DNA of 64,000 bases from Treponema denticola (GCF_024181405.1 NZ_CP051302.1:2666001-2730000); one strand, 5' to 3'. Shown: positions 24,947-34,853, numbered from the stretch's first letter. A program made the numbers and translations. The notes: generated by a model from the letters alone, not told the origin.

Positions 24947-26188
24947 ATGACTTTATTTATAAGCGACAGTATTTTTTCTTCTACCGAAAAAAAAGGAGAA
25001 GACTTTGATAAGGCCTTTGCCGGCTACATCGTTGTAGAAAACGGCCTCATTCAAAAGGTTGGCAAGGGAGAAGCTCCCGAAAGTTTAAAAGGCCAAGCCG
25101 AAAAAATAATAGATGCACGGGGAAAGACTATTACGGCAGGACTTGTCGATGCTCACACTCACTTGGTGCATGGCGGTTCACGCGAGCATGAGCTTGCAAT
25201 GAAACTTGCAGGAAAAACTTATCTTGAAATCCATGCAAGCGGAGGCGGTATTTTTAGCACTGTAAGGGCAACCAGAGCAGCATCAAAAGAAGAGTTAACG
25301 CAAAAAGCTTTGACTAGCCTTGACCGAATGCTTATTCACGGGACAACCACCGCCGAATCAAAAAGCGGTTACGGTCTCGACATGGAAACCGAAATTAAGT
25401 GTCTTGAGATAAATTCTTATCTGAATAAAAATCATCCAATCGATATTGTTTCAACCTATATGGGAGCCCATGCAACTCCGCCCGAATTTAAGGACAACAA
25501 GGAAGGCTATATCAAGTTTATGATAGAAGAGGTTATGCCCGAGGTTAAAAAACGCGGTTTAGCGGAATTCTCCGATGCCTTTTGTGAAGATAAGATTTTT
25601 TCCGTGGAAGAAACCGAAAGAATAATGAAGGCCGCTTCCGGCTTAGGCTTTAAGCTGAAACTTCATGCCGACGAGATTATTCCTCTAAAGGGAGCGGAAC
25701 TTGCAGCAAAGATGAATGCTCACTCAGCCGAGCACTTGATGGCTATATCCGATGAGGGAATTACGGCTCTTGCAAAATCGGGAACTGTTGCCGTTCTTCT
25801 TCCTGCAACATCCTTCTTTTTGATGTCGCCCATTTATGCTCCTGCAAAAAAGATGATTGAAGAAGGCGTAAGAGTAGCCCTTGCAACCGATTACAACCCC
25901 GGAAGCAGCCCGACAGAAAACCTGCAAATGGCAATGTGGGCAGCCTGTTACAAGATGAAGCTTTTACCTGCACAAATTTTACGCGGCGTCACAATAAATG
26001 CAGCTTATGCAATAGATCGTGAAAAAACTATAGGCAGCATTGAAGAAGGAAAGCAGGCAGATCTTGTTATCTTTGATGCCCCGAATATAGATTTCCTTGT
26101 TTATCACTTCGGTGTAAATTCCGTCGATCAGGTTTGGAAAAAGGGAAAGCTTGTTGCTGAAAAGGGCCGGCTTGTTTATAAGAACTGA
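24947..26188 (+). CDS. hutI: Imidazolonepropionase HutI
   Basis: 413 residues, preceded by GGAGG. This amidohydrolase has the metal motif DAHTHLVHGGSREHE, LHADEI around the middle, HSAEHL, and the catalytic ATDYNPGSSP. HutI converts 4-imidazolone-5-propanoate to N-formimidoyl-glutamate in histidine degradation. The next gene handles the formimino group on folate, so the two form part of a histidine-to-glutamate module. No hutH or hutU gene lies in this window. Confidence 0.95.
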   Translation: MTLFISDSIFSSTEKKGEDFDKAFAGYIVVENGLIQKVGKGEAPESLKGQAEKIIDARGKTITAGLVDAHTHLVHGGSREHELAMKLAGKTYLEIHASGGGIFSTVRATRAASKEELTQKALTSLDRMLIHGTTTAESKSGYGLDMETEIKCLEINSYLNKNHPIDIVSTYMGAHATPPEFKDNKEGYIKFMIEEVMPEVKKRGLAEFSDAFCEDKIFSVEETERIMKAASGLGFKLKLHADEIIPLKGAELAAKMNAHSAEHLMAISDEGITALAKSGTVAVLLPATSFFLMSPIYAPAKKMIEEGVRVALATDYNPGSSPTENLQMAMWAACYKMKLLPAQILRGVTINAAYAIDREKTIGSIEEGKQADLVIFDAPNIDFLVYHFGVNSVDQVWKKGKLVAEKGRLVYKN

Positions 26189-26257
26189 TTTTTTTAGTTG
26201 TAATACTTGAAGTTAATTAATTTGAACAAAAATAATTTGAATAAATAGGAGATATTT

Positions 26258-26899
26258 ATGGAATTAGTAAAGATGACGGTAAGTGCTTTTGTTGACGAAA
26301 CAGCCAGCGATTCTCCGGCCCCCGGAGGCGGTTCCGTTTCTGCCTTGGCAGGTTCTCTAGCCTCGGCCCTCGGTCAGATGGTTATCCGCTTGACAACAGG
26401 AAAAAAAGCCTTTGCTTCTCTTGACGAAAAAACTCAAGAAGAATTTAAGGCTCAGCTCCCGAAATTAGAAAAGGCTCAAAAACGATTGGTCGAGATCATT
26501 GATGAAGACACACAGGCCTTTAACGCCTTTATGGAAGCCCTAAAGCTGCCCAAGGACACCGATGAGCAAAAGGCAAAGCGCAGCAAGGCTATGTCCGATG
26601 CTACTGTCGTGGCAATGCAGGTTCCGCTTGAAACAGCTAAGACCTGTTTGGAGGTACTACGCTTTTTACCCATTGTTGCCCTTCACGGAAACAAAAATGC
26701 CGCGTCCGATGCCGGTGTTGCAGCCCTTAATGCCCGCTCCGGTTTGGAAGGTGCTATATTAAACGTTAAGATAAATCTAGGCGGAATCGATGATGCACCC
26801 CTCTGCGAAAAAACAAGGGCCGAGTGCAATAAAATGCTTGAAGAAGGCGAAAAGCTAAAGACTGAAATTTTAAAAACAATCTATTCTAAGATTGAATAG
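26258..26899 (+). CDS. fchA: Formimidotetrahydrofolate cyclodeaminase
   Basis: 213 residues, the size of a stand-alone cyclodeaminase. The N-terminal block ETASDSPAPGGGSVSALAG and the core LPIVALHGNKNAASDAGVAA are typical of the FTCD C-terminal domain family. It converts 5-formimino-THF to 5,10-methenyl-THF with release of ammonia. It lies 69 bp after hutI, which supplies the formiminoglutamate route. A bidirectional terminator follows at 26940. Confidence 0.93.
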   Translation: MELVKMTVSAFVDETASDSPAPGGGSVSALAGSLASALGQMVIRLTTGKKAFASLDEKTQEEFKAQLPKLEKAQKRLVEIIDEDTQAFNAFMEALKLPKDTDEQKAKRSKAMSDATVVAMQVPLETAKTCLEVLRFLPIVALHGNKNAASDAGVAALNARSGLEGAILNVKINLGGIDDAPLCEKTRAECNKMLEEGEKLKTEILKTIYSKIE

Positions 26900-26939
26900 G
26901 TTTAAAGTTTCACGAAATTTAGCTTTAACCTAAATAAAA

Positions 26940-26974
26940 AAGGCAAGCTTCAAGAAAAGAAGCCTGCCTTTTTT
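26940..26974. terminator. Bidirectional intrinsic terminator between fchA and the Spx/ArsC-like gene
   Basis: AAGGCAAGCTTC and GAAGCCTGCCTT form a 12-bp stem with one mismatch and a 7-nt A-rich loop. It is followed by T-runs on both strands. It ends the plus-strand hut genes and the minus-strand pta-TPR-Spx transcript. Confidence 0.85.
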
Positions 26975-27030
26975 AAGCAAAATAATGATATAGAATGAAG
27001 TCTAAATTTATACGAATTTGATCTAAGGGC

Positions 27031-27384
27031 TTAATTTATAAGAGCTGCTTCCCAGTCCTTAGCTTTAAAGCCGATAAGAACAGCGGTTTCGGTAATTAAT
27101 AGAGGCCGTTTTACCAGCATACCGTCAGTTGAGAGAAGATCATACATTTCTTCTTCGCTCATATTCGGTAATTTTTCTTTGAGGTTTAGACCTCGGTAAA
27201 CCAAGCCGCTTGTATTAAAAAATTTCTTTAAGGGTAAGCCGCTTTTTTTATGCCATTTTTTAATCTCGGCAGCTGTAGGATTTTTCTCCTTGATATGCCT
27301 TTCGGTATAAGAAAGTCCATGATCATCAAGCCATTTTTTTGCATTTATACATGTAGTACATTTCGGATAATAAATAAAAATCAT
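27031..27384 (-). CDS. ArsC/Spx/YffB family thioredoxin-fold protein
   Basis: 117 residues from the ATG at 27384, which has a strong GGGAGG site; the upstream in-frame ATG at 27435 lies inside the TPR gene and is rejected. The N-terminal MIFIYYPKCTTCINAKKWL holds a CTTC redox pair, and LPLKKFFNTSG and a C-terminal KRPLLI-like segment fit the family. Members include arsenate reductases and the Spx regulator. The context (pta-TPR operon, no ars genes) gives no support for arsenic detoxification, so the role is left open. It follows the TPR gene by 13 bp. Confidence 0.82.
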   Translation of the reverse strand: MIFIYYPKCTTCINAKKWLDDHGLSYTERHIKEKNPTAAEIKKWHKKSGLPLKKFFNTSGLVYRGLNLKEKLPNMSEEEMYDLLSTDGMLVKRPLLITETAVLIGFKAKDWEAALIN

Positions 27385-27397
27385 CTTTCCTCCCAAA

Positions 27398-29281
27398 TTA
27401 TTTCCCGTAAGCTTTTTCCAAGAATTCGGCGGCATGTTTATTTTTAGGTTCTTTTTCCAATATGTATTGAAAAGTTTTTATTGCATCTTCTTTCTTTTTT
27501 AGGCGCATTTGAAGGATGCCTTTGATGAGCATGGAATCGGTCTTAATGCCGAACATTTTTTCTGCAGCTTTTAAAAGATCGAGGGAGACTTTTGTTTGTC
27601 CCATTTTATCAAGACAGAAGACGAGGTTGTGTAATAAGAGCCTTTCTTCCGGTTTAGCCCTAAGCATCTTTCTGTAAAGAATAGCGGCTTTTTGGTATTG
27701 TCCGGCCTTTCTTCGGAATAAAGCAAGCTCAGGATCAAAATTAACTTTTTTGCCTTGACTCATTAAAATTTCAAGCTGATTGCCGGCATCTTCCCAACGC
27801 TCGCATTTTTCTAAAAATAGCACATAGTCTCGCCTTATGTAGATATTCTTTCCCCATTCATTTAGATATGAGTTATATGCTTCATCAGCTTCCTTATTTA
27901 ATTGTAAATTTTCGTAAGAGGCGATAATTCCTATTTTAGCTTCTTCATCTTTTTCATTGATGCTCAAAGCTCTTTCATACCAGTTTAGGGCAAGGTCGGG
28001 AATGTTCAGTTTTATGTAGCAGCAGCCCATGGCGTTAAAGATGCCTGAATCGGCTCTTCCGTTTTGAATAAGGGCTTGAAGATGAGGCAATACCTCTTCG
28101 GGAGGGTTATCGATATGGGCAGCGGTAATTATTTTATAATAATAAATATCGTCCGCATCGCAGACGCCGCTTGCTTCGGCCCGCAGGATTGCGGCACTAA
28201 GTTCCTCCCAGCGGTATGCTTCTTGAAGGGCGAGCATTATGCCGTAATGCGGATAAGGATTTTCAGGTTCATGCTCAAGTGCACACTTATAATGTCCCAA
28301 GGCTGTGTTGGTGTTCCCCATGGAACGCTGAGCCTCGGCTGCTAGGAGGCGTATTTCGGCATCGCTTCCAAAGGTCTTAATAAAGATGCGGGCAGCAACG
28401 GCGGCTCTTGAATAATCGCCCCGCTCCATATGTTTTTTGATAACGCCCATTGCAAAAAAGCGATCCGAAACTCCGTCATCGGGAATCTCAATACCAAGTT
28501 TTGCAAAATCTTCGGCCGCTCCGGCAGCATCGCCCAGCTGCATCTTGATCATTGCAGGGTACCATTTTAGCGCCGGATCATCGGGTTCGAATTCGCAGGC
28601 AGCCTCATATTGGCCTAGGGCCTCCGGAAGATAGCCCTCCATTTTTAGGGCGTGAGCAAGATAGAGGCGCGGAGCAACTCCGTCTATGCCGTTTTTTATT
28701 GCAAAGCTGAACATTTGGCGAGCCATATCTGCGTTGCCGTTTCTTAATTCATAAATTCCTTCAACAAAAAGAGAATTTAAATATCCGGCATTCAGCTTTG
28801 TATCCGAAGGAGCAAACTTTAAGGCTTCTTCAAATGTTTCTCTGGCAAGGCGGGGTTTTTTCCATTTTAGATAGGCCGAGCCGAGCATTGCCCTTGTTTC
28901 AAGAGGATGGGGATTGAGCTTTAAGCTTTTTTCAAGACAATAAACGGCTCTGTCATATTGCCCCGCCGCCAAATATGAGCGGCCCAAAAAAAAGAAACCC
29001 ATAGGAAGGTCTGTACTATTTGCAGACGAGTCCGATGAGCATCTTTTTATATAGGCCTTACCATAGGCTATGGATCTGCCGTAATTGTTTACGGCAGCCC
29101 AAGCCCTTGAAAGGTATAAATATATTTCGGGATTTCCCTTTTTTTCGCCGTAAAAGGGAGAAGATACTTCGGCTAAGCCTTCTGCGGCTAATTTTTCTAA
29201 AATTAAAATTGAAGTCTTATAGTCGCGTTTTTTTCCGGCTTCAATAGCTTCATTTATAAGCGCATTTACAGACTTAGCCAT
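27398..29281 (-). CDS. Tetratricopeptide-repeat protein
   Basis: 627 residues built of many TPR-like helix pairs, for example GFFFLGRSYLAAGQYDRAVY, LALNWYERALSINEKDEEAK and AIKTFQYILEKEPKNKHAAE. There is no signal peptide or membrane segment, so it is probably a cytoplasmic scaffold. TPR arrays mediate protein-protein contacts and give no enzyme clue. It begins 4 bp after the pta stop and ends 13 bp before the Spx/ArsC-like gene, so the three form one operon. Confidence 0.85.
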   Translation of the reverse strand: MAKSVNALINEAIEAGKKRDYKTSILILEKLAAEGLAEVSSPFYGEKKGNPEIYLYLSRAWAAVNNYGRSIAYGKAYIKRCSSDSSANSTDLPMGFFFLGRSYLAAGQYDRAVYCLEKSLKLNPHPLETRAMLGSAYLKWKKPRLARETFEEALKFAPSDTKLNAGYLNSLFVEGIYELRNGNADMARQMFSFAIKNGIDGVAPRLYLAHALKMEGYLPEALGQYEAACEFEPDDPALKWYPAMIKMQLGDAAGAAEDFAKLGIEIPDDGVSDRFFAMGVIKKHMERGDYSRAAVAARIFIKTFGSDAEIRLLAAEAQRSMGNTNTALGHYKCALEHEPENPYPHYGIMLALQEAYRWEELSAAILRAEASGVCDADDIYYYKIITAAHIDNPPEEVLPHLQALIQNGRADSGIFNAMGCCYIKLNIPDLALNWYERALSINEKDEEAKIGIIASYENLQLNKEADEAYNSYLNEWGKNIYIRRDYVLFLEKCERWEDAGNQLEILMSQGKKVNFDPELALFRRKAGQYQKAAILYRKMLRAKPEERLLLHNLVFCLDKMGQTKVSLDLLKAAEKMFGIKTDSMLIKGILQMRLKKKEDAIKTFQYILEKEPKNKHAAEFLEKAYGK

Positions 29282-29285
29282 AAGT

Positions 29286-30293
29286 TTATTTTCTTCCGGC
29301 TTGAACCAAGGTTACAGCCGAGGTGGTGATTATGTCGTCTACCGAGCAGCCTCTGGAAAGGTCGGATATGGGCTTTGCAAAGCCTTGGAGGAAGGGGCCG
29401 AGGGCCTCTGCTCCGGCAATCCTCTGTACCAGTTTATATCCTATGTTTCCGGCTCCGAGGTCTGGGAAGATAAGGGTATTGGCCTGTCCTTTTACGGGAG
29501 AGTCGGCGGCTTTCTTTTGCATAACGGAAGGAACAATGGCGCAATCCAACTGGATTTCTCCGTCAAAGACAAAATCGGGTTTTCTTTCCTCTAAGATTTT
29601 TACGGCTTCGCGGACGCGTAAAATATTTTCATCCTTGTCGCCGCCCGAACCCTTGGTAGAAAAGGAGAGCATTGCAACAATCGGCTCAACTCCTGCAAAG
29701 GTTCGGCAGCTAATAGCAGCGGAGCAGGCAATGTCGGCCAACTGTTCCGAACTGGGAGTCGGAATTACGGCACAGTCTGAAAAGATAAAGACTCCGTTTG
29801 CTCCGAGTTTAGGATTTTTTGTGTCCATCAAAAAGCAAGAAGAAGCGGTTTTCATTCCCGGAAGAGTTCCGATAACTTTTAAACCTGCACGGAGAACATC
29901 GGCTGTTGTGTTTAATGCTCCCGCAACCATTGCATCCGCCTTATCTTGAACCAACATCATCGCTGCGAAGCCCAGCTCCGCACTCATTTCTATTTTAGCC
30001 TGTTCAAGGGTCATACCCTTGGCCTTTCTTTTTTCGTAATAGCTTTCGGCAAAAGAATCGAGCCATTCCGATTTTTTCGGATCGATTATCTTGATTCCGT
30101 CAAGTTTTACCCCTGCCTTAGAAGCTGCCGCAGAAACAGCATCATCGGAACCGATTAAAAAAAGCTCCGATACCAATTTTTCGTCTACGATAGATCGGGC
30201 TGCTTTGAGAGTCCTTTCTTCAGTACCTTCAGGCAAAACAAGGCGGTTAGCATACATCTTTGCCTTTCTTTTCATTTCATCTACAAAACTCAT
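29286..30293 (-). CDS. pta: Phosphate acetyltransferase Pta
   Basis: 335 residues, the single-domain PTA_PTB form. It starts MSFVDEMKRKAKMYANRLVLPEGTEERTL and contains DAMVAGALNTTADVLRAGL, FIFSDCAVIPTPSSEQLADI and FPDLGAGNIGYKLVQRI, all conserved in the family. It interconverts acetyl-CoA and acetyl phosphate; with acetate kinase (not in this window) it yields ATP during fermentation. A GGAG site precedes the start. It leads the pta-TPR-Spx/ArsC operon. Confidence 0.94.
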   Translation of the reverse strand: MSFVDEMKRKAKMYANRLVLPEGTEERTLKAARSIVDEKLVSELFLIGSDDAVSAAASKAGVKLDGIKIIDPKKSEWLDSFAESYYEKRKAKGMTLEQAKIEMSAELGFAAMMLVQDKADAMVAGALNTTADVLRAGLKVIGTLPGMKTASSCFLMDTKNPKLGANGVFIFSDCAVIPTPSSEQLADIACSAAISCRTFAGVEPIVAMLSFSTKGSGGDKDENILRVREAVKILEERKPDFVFDGEIQLDCAIVPSVMQKKAADSPVKGQANTLIFPDLGAGNIGYKLVQRIAGAEALGPFLQGFAKPISDLSRGCSVDDIITTSAVTLVQAGRK

Positions 30294-30413
30294 AATTTTT
30301 TCTCCTTAATCTTTTCCGTATGTTTAAATTGGACTAACAATTTTATTTACATTGTATTTTAGCACTTTTCAATATTTATGTCTAGCAAAGCATCTGTTCA
30401 AAGATGAGCTTTT

Positions 30414-31493
30414 TTAAGGTTCAAGCTCCAAACTAACCTCGCCCGAAATTAACTCATTTTTTTTGCCGTCCTCGGTTTCTATGATAAGATGCCCTAAATC
30501 GCTGATTCCCAAAACCAAGGCTTGATAGGGGATGCCGGCAAAGGGAAGAACTCTTACCTTTTTTCCCGTAAGGAGGGAGAGGCTTTTATATTCTTCCATT
30601 AAGTTTTTTTGAGAATGTAGACCGTAGAGAGCTTCAATCAGGCTCGATATAATAGAAGAAGCTAAAACATTCCGGTTGAGGGAAGGAGCTTCGGCTTCAC
30701 TAAAAAATGAGCCGATTTCGGTAAAAAGTTTGCCGGCTTCGGCAAAGAGCGAGCCGGCCTTGTTTTTAAGTTCGGGAGGAAAATTAGCCTCTTTTACATT
30801 GAGACCTATGCCGATAATTACGGCCTGCACTGAGGAAGTTTCCATATCGATAATTCCCTCGCTTAAAATGCCGCAGATTTTTTTTCCGTTAAGATAAATA
30901 TCGTTTACCCATTTTATTTGCGGAGCAAAGCCCAGAGCCTTTAAGCAGCGGCAGATAACCGTTGCCGAAATTGCCGTGTAAAGAGCGGAAGCGGGCACTT
31001 CCTTTTCAGTCCTTGCCGAAATTGAGGGGCAAAAAATCAGACTAAAATATAAACCCGCCCCTCTCGGCGAATAAAAACTGCGTGAAAAGCGGCCTCTCCC
31101 GGCGCTTTGATGCTCGGCAAAAAGAACCGTTCCGTGAAGGGACTCGGCTCTGCTTGAAGAAGTTAAACGCCGTTTCGCCTCGGTATTAGTGGAATCTATT
31201 GTCTTAAAAACTTCAATCTTCCCCTTGCAAACAGATTGAGCAAAGGCAGATAAGTTCTTTTCAATTAAAAAAGCGTTCAGTACATCTGAAGAGGATTTTA
31301 GAATATAGCCCTTGTTCTTTCCGCCTTCAATTTCATAACCTTCATCCCTTAGCTTTTGCACGGCCTTCCAGACAGAAACCCTGGAAAGGCCTAAGTGCAA
31401 AGCCGCTTCTTCGCCCGAAAGAGGTCTTCCGTTTTGTTCTATAAGCATATCCAAAAGTATATCGCTCGTCGTTCTTGATATAAGTTCTTCCAT
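30414..31493 (-). CDS. birA: Bifunctional biotin-protein ligase / HTH repressor BirA
   Basis: 359 residues. The N-terminal winged helix (residues 8-70, LSGEEAALHLGLSRVSVWKAVQKL) indicates a DNA-binding form. The ligase domain has the biotinyl-AMP loop GRGRFSRSFYSPRGAGLYFS and KWVNDIYLNGKKICGIL, and the C-terminal SH3-like domain is present. It is longer than most BirA proteins because of a Ser/Glu/Ala/Phe-rich insert around residues 235-275. It attaches biotin to carboxylase carrier proteins and may repress biotin genes. Confidence 0.9.
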   Translation of the reverse strand: MEELISRTTSDILLDMLIEQNGRPLSGEEAALHLGLSRVSVWKAVQKLRDEGYEIEGGKNKGYILKSSSDVLNAFLIEKNLSAFAQSVCKGKIEVFKTIDSTNTEAKRRLTSSSRAESLHGTVLFAEHQSAGRGRFSRSFYSPRGAGLYFSLIFCPSISARTEKEVPASALYTAISATVICRCLKALGFAPQIKWVNDIYLNGKKICGILSEGIIDMETSSVQAVIIGIGLNVKEANFPPELKNKAGSLFAEAGKLFTEIGSFFSEAEAPSLNRNVLASSIISSLIEALYGLHSQKNLMEEYKSLSLLTGKKVRVLPFAGIPYQALVLGISDLGHLIIETEDGKKNELISGEVSLELEP

Positions 31494-31628
31494 GAAAATC
31501 TTTTAAAATAAGCCTCCTTTAAAATACCCCGTCCTTTAACATTAAAAGGAATTCTAGCATATTTCTTCTTTTTTTTCTATTGCAACCTTTTTGGAAAAGC
31601 TTTGTCTATAGTCTTATAAGGTGAAACT

Positions 31629-33281
31629 ATGTTTTATAAAGAATATATAAACTATATTGAAAGCGATGATTGGGAAACCGTACATAATTCTTTTTCAGTC
31701 AAAGCTCCCGAAAATTTTAATTTTGCTTATGATATAATAGACAGAATGGCGAAGGAATACCCCGAAAAGGAGGCTCTCGTCTGGTGCGATGAAACCGAAG
31801 AAAGGATTTTTTCGTTCGGAGAATTGGCAAAGCAGATAAATAAAACGGCCAATTTCTTTAAAGCCATGGGAATAGGAAGAGGCGACACGGTTTTGCTTTT
31901 TTTGCGAAGAAGATACGAGTTTTGGTTTGTTCTTCCGGCCCTGCACAAAATAGGGGCAATAGCCGTTCCTGCAACGGTCCAACTCGCAGCCCACGACATT
32001 GAATACCGTATTCAATCCGCCAATATAAAAATGGTAATGGCCGTACAGGAAAAGAATTTACAAGAAGAAATTCAAAAAGCTGCCGAATCCGCTTATAATA
32101 AGCCCCTTCTTGTCTGGGTACATGATGAAATGGAGGGCTGGATTTCCTTTGATGAACTCGTAAAAAATATGAGTGAAGATTTTACACCTTCTCAGGGAGA
32201 AGCCTACCCTTGCGGAAAGGACATAGCTCTTTTGTACTTTACCTCAGGTACTTCGGGTAATCCCAAAATGGTGGAGCATAATTTTTTATATCCGCTTGGG
32301 CACATTGCGACCGCAAAATTTTGGCAAAACGTCAAGGAAGGCGGAAGGCACTTAAGCGTTGCCGAAACAGGCTGGGCAAAGGCCATGTGGGGAAAAATTT
32401 ACGGTCAGTGGCTCTGCGGCTGTTCCGTATTTGTGTACGACATGAAAATGTTTATCCCTAAAAACATGCTCGAAAAATTATCAAAATACAGGATAACTTC
32501 CTTTTGCGCACCTCCCACCGTTTACAGGTACTTAATCCGCGAAAAAATAGAAGATTACGATTTATCCTCATTGGAAGAATGTACAACGGCAGGAGAGGCC
32601 CTTAGCATGGACATCTTCACTACATTTAAAGAAAAGACCGGAATAGAATTACGGGAAGGCTACGGGCAAACAGAGCTTACCCTCACAACGGGAACCTTCC
32701 CCGGCATGAAAATCAAACCCGGCTCGATGGGAAAGCCCGCCCCCGGCTATGAGATAGATATTATCCGCCCCGACGGATCTTCTTGCAAGGCAGGAGAATC
32801 GGGGGAAATCATCTTGCGTTTGGATAAAAAGGTTCCCTTCGGAATGTTCGGAGGCTATTATAAAAATGAAGAAAAAACGGCCGAGGTTTTTAAGGACGGA
32901 GTTTACCACACGGGAGACGCCGCCTATCGGGATGAAGACGGTTATTTTTGGTTTGAAAGCCGAACCGATGACCTTATAAAAAGCTCCGGTTTCCGTATAA
33001 GCCCCTTTGAGGTGGAGTCGGTTCTTTTACAACATCCAGCAGTCTTTGAATGTGCGGTAACAGGCGTCCCCGACCCTAAAAGAGGACAGGCTGTAAAGGC
33101 CTTTGTTGTTTTAAATAAAACCTATCAACCGAGCCAAGCCTTGGAAAAAGAGCTTATGTTCTTTGCAAAGAAAAATGCGGCCCTCTACAAGGCCCCGCGT
33201 TCTCTCGAATTTGTAGAAACGTTGCCTAAAACCCATAACGGCAAGATAAGCCGGGCTGCAATCAGAAGCCGAAAGGCCTGA
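31629..33281 (+). CDS. AMP-dependent acyl-CoA synthetase (medium-chain/AcsM type)
   Basis: 550 residues, ATG with an AAGGTG site. The ANL-family motifs are complete: YFTSGTSGNPKMVEHN (phosphate loop), GYGQTELTLTTG (adenine site), TGDAAYRDEDGYFWFESRTD and IKSSGFRISPFEVESVL (hinge), and a C-terminal KTHNGKISR lysine. It activates a carboxylic acid to acyl-AMP and then acyl-CoA. Its overall resemblance is to medium-chain acyl-CoA synthetases, but the chain-length preference is not readable. The fabF gene follows with its own promoter. Confidence 0.88.
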   Translation: MFYKEYINYIESDDWETVHNSFSVKAPENFNFAYDIIDRMAKEYPEKEALVWCDETEERIFSFGELAKQINKTANFFKAMGIGRGDTVLLFLRRRYEFWFVLPALHKIGAIAVPATVQLAAHDIEYRIQSANIKMVMAVQEKNLQEEIQKAAESAYNKPLLVWVHDEMEGWISFDELVKNMSEDFTPSQGEAYPCGKDIALLYFTSGTSGNPKMVEHNFLYPLGHIATAKFWQNVKEGGRHLSVAETGWAKAMWGKIYGQWLCGCSVFVYDMKMFIPKNMLEKLSKYRITSFCAPPTVYRYLIREKIEDYDLSSLEECTTAGEALSMDIFTTFKEKTGIELREGYGQTELTLTTGTFPGMKIKPGSMGKPAPGYEIDIIRPDGSSCKAGESGEIILRLDKKVPFGMFGGYYKNEEKTAEVFKDGVYHTGDAAYRDEDGYFWFESRTDDLIKSSGFRISPFEVESVLLQHPAVFECAVTGVPDPKRGQAVKAFVVLNKTYQPSQALEKELMFFAKKNAALYKAPRSLEFVETLPKTHNGKISRAAIRSRKA

Positions 33282-33307
33282 TAAAAGTCGACGGATAAAA
33301 ACCGGCC

Positions 33308-33336
33308 TTGACAGAGAAGCCGTAAGCAAGTAGACT
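33308..33336 (+). promoter_or_regulatory. Promoter of fabF
   Basis: A consensus -35 TTGACA (33308-33313), a 17-bp spacer and a -10 TAGACT (33331-33336) predict a start near 33343 and a 5' leader of about 100 nt. The leader contains a small AT-rich inverted repeat (GTTCTTT-AAT-AAAGAAC). Confidence 0.6.
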
Positions 33337-33441
33337 TTGTTCTATAAGCTGTTCTGTAGACAGCCTGACATAAAAAAAGTTCTTTAATAAAGAACAATAA
33401 AGAGTACAAAAATGCGGAAATTTACGCAAAAAGGAGTTTAT

Positions 33442-34677
33442 ATGAGAAGAGTTGTAATTACAGGCCTCGGTGCCGTAACCCCCATAGGAAACACCCTGGA
33501 TGAAACATGGGAAGGAATCAAAGCAGGTAAATGCGGAATCGGAAACATTACCCAATTTGATTGTTCCGATTTTAAGATTCAGATAGCGGCAGAAGTAAAA
33601 AACTTTGACGCTTCACAATTTATGGATAAAAAAGATGCCCGTAAAATGGCGCGGTTCACTCAATTTGCCGTAGCCGCAGCTTCGCAGGCAATGAAGGATG
33701 CCGGCCTTTCAAAAGAAAACATCGATGCAAACCGCACAGGTATAATACTCGGAAACGGTATAGGCGGTTTTGAAATCTATCAAGAGGCCTTTAAAAAATA
33801 CTTTCAAGTTGCTCCGGATCGTATTCCGCCGATGACTGTTCCCCTTCTTATTCCGAATGAGGCAGCCGGAAACATAAGTATGCAGTTCGGCATAAAGGGA
33901 CCGTCTTGGACATTGGCTACAGCCTGTGCTTCCGGTACCGATGCCCTCGGAAATGCTTTAGACCTTGTCCGCTCAGGAAGGCTTGATGTATGTGTATCAG
34001 GCGGTACGGAAGCTACAATTACCGGTTTCGGCATAAGCGGTTTTACGATTTTGCAAACCCTCGCCTCAGGCGATCCTGCCAAGGCTTGCTGTCCCTTCGA
34101 TAAAAAGCGTTCAGGCTTTGTAATGGGCGAAGGCTCAGGCATTCTCATTCTTGAAGAATATGAACATGCAAAAAAGAGGGGCGCTAAAATATATGCGGAA
34201 TTTGCAGGCTATGGAGCTTCCTCCGATGCCTACCACTTAACCAGCCCCGACCCCTCAGGTGACGGAGGAGCATTGGCCATCACCAACGCCCTCGCCGATG
34301 CAGGCGTAAAACCTGAAGAAGTTCAATACTATAATGCTCACGGAACATCGACTCCGATTAACGACCCTGCAGAAACGGCCATGATTAAAAAAGCTTTTGG
34401 AGACCATGCATATAAAATGAAGGTTTCTTCAACCAAATCGATGATAGGCCACTGTTTAGGTGCCGCAGGAGCTCTTGAAGCTATTTTCTGTATAAAGGCA
34501 ATGGAAGATGGATTTTATCCCCCGACCATCAACCTAACCGAACCCGACCTTGAAGCCGGCTGCGATTTGGACTATGTTCCGAACAAGGGCGTCAAAGGCG
34601 AAATAAACTGTGCCGCCTCAGGCTCTCTCGGTTTCGGAGGCCACAACGGCGTCGCCGTCTTCAAAAAGATAAAGTAA
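33442..34677 (+). CDS. fabF: 3-oxoacyl-ACP synthase II FabF
   Basis: 411 residues from the ATG at 33442, which follows an AAGGAG site; an earlier in-frame ATG at 33412 lacks one. The condensing-enzyme triad is present: Cys in TACASGTDALG, His in NAHGTSTPINDPAET and His in KSMIGHCLGAAGALEA. It extends fatty acyl chains by condensing acyl groups with malonyl-ACP. It is monocistronic, away from other fab genes. Confidence 0.96.
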   Translation: MRRVVITGLGAVTPIGNTLDETWEGIKAGKCGIGNITQFDCSDFKIQIAAEVKNFDASQFMDKKDARKMARFTQFAVAAASQAMKDAGLSKENIDANRTGIILGNGIGGFEIYQEAFKKYFQVAPDRIPPMTVPLLIPNEAAGNISMQFGIKGPSWTLATACASGTDALGNALDLVRSGRLDVCVSGGTEATITGFGISGFTILQTLASGDPAKACCPFDKKRSGFVMGEGSGILILEEYEHAKKRGAKIYAEFAGYGASSDAYHLTSPDPSGDGGALAITNALADAGVKPEEVQYYNAHGTSTPINDPAETAMIKKAFGDHAYKMKVSSTKSMIGHCLGAAGALEAIFCIKAMEDGFYPPTINLTEPDLEAGCDLDYVPNKGVKGEINCAASGSLGFGGHNGVAVFKKIK

Positions 34678-34723
34678 GGGCTTTTTAAAAAACTCTAATT
34701 AGATAAGCTAAAACCGAAACAAT

Positions 34724-34768
34724 ACATTTAACTTCGGCCCTCGGAATTTCCGTACCGAAGTTAAATGT
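34724..34768. repeat. 14-bp perfect inverted repeat downstream of fabF
   Basis: ACATTTAACTTCGG (34724-34737) and CCGAAGTTAAATGT (34755-34768) form a perfect stem. The 17-nt loop contains a further CGGA/TCCG pair. No T-run follows, so it is not a classical terminator. The rest of the 237-bp gap is AT-rich and holds the promoter of the antitoxin gene. Confidence 0.6.
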
Positions 34769-34853
34769 TCAATTCTAAAAGAAAAAGAAATCGAAGACTT
34801 CATAAGAATAAATTTTTCAAATAAAGTAGGATAAAAAGATTTAATACAAATTA

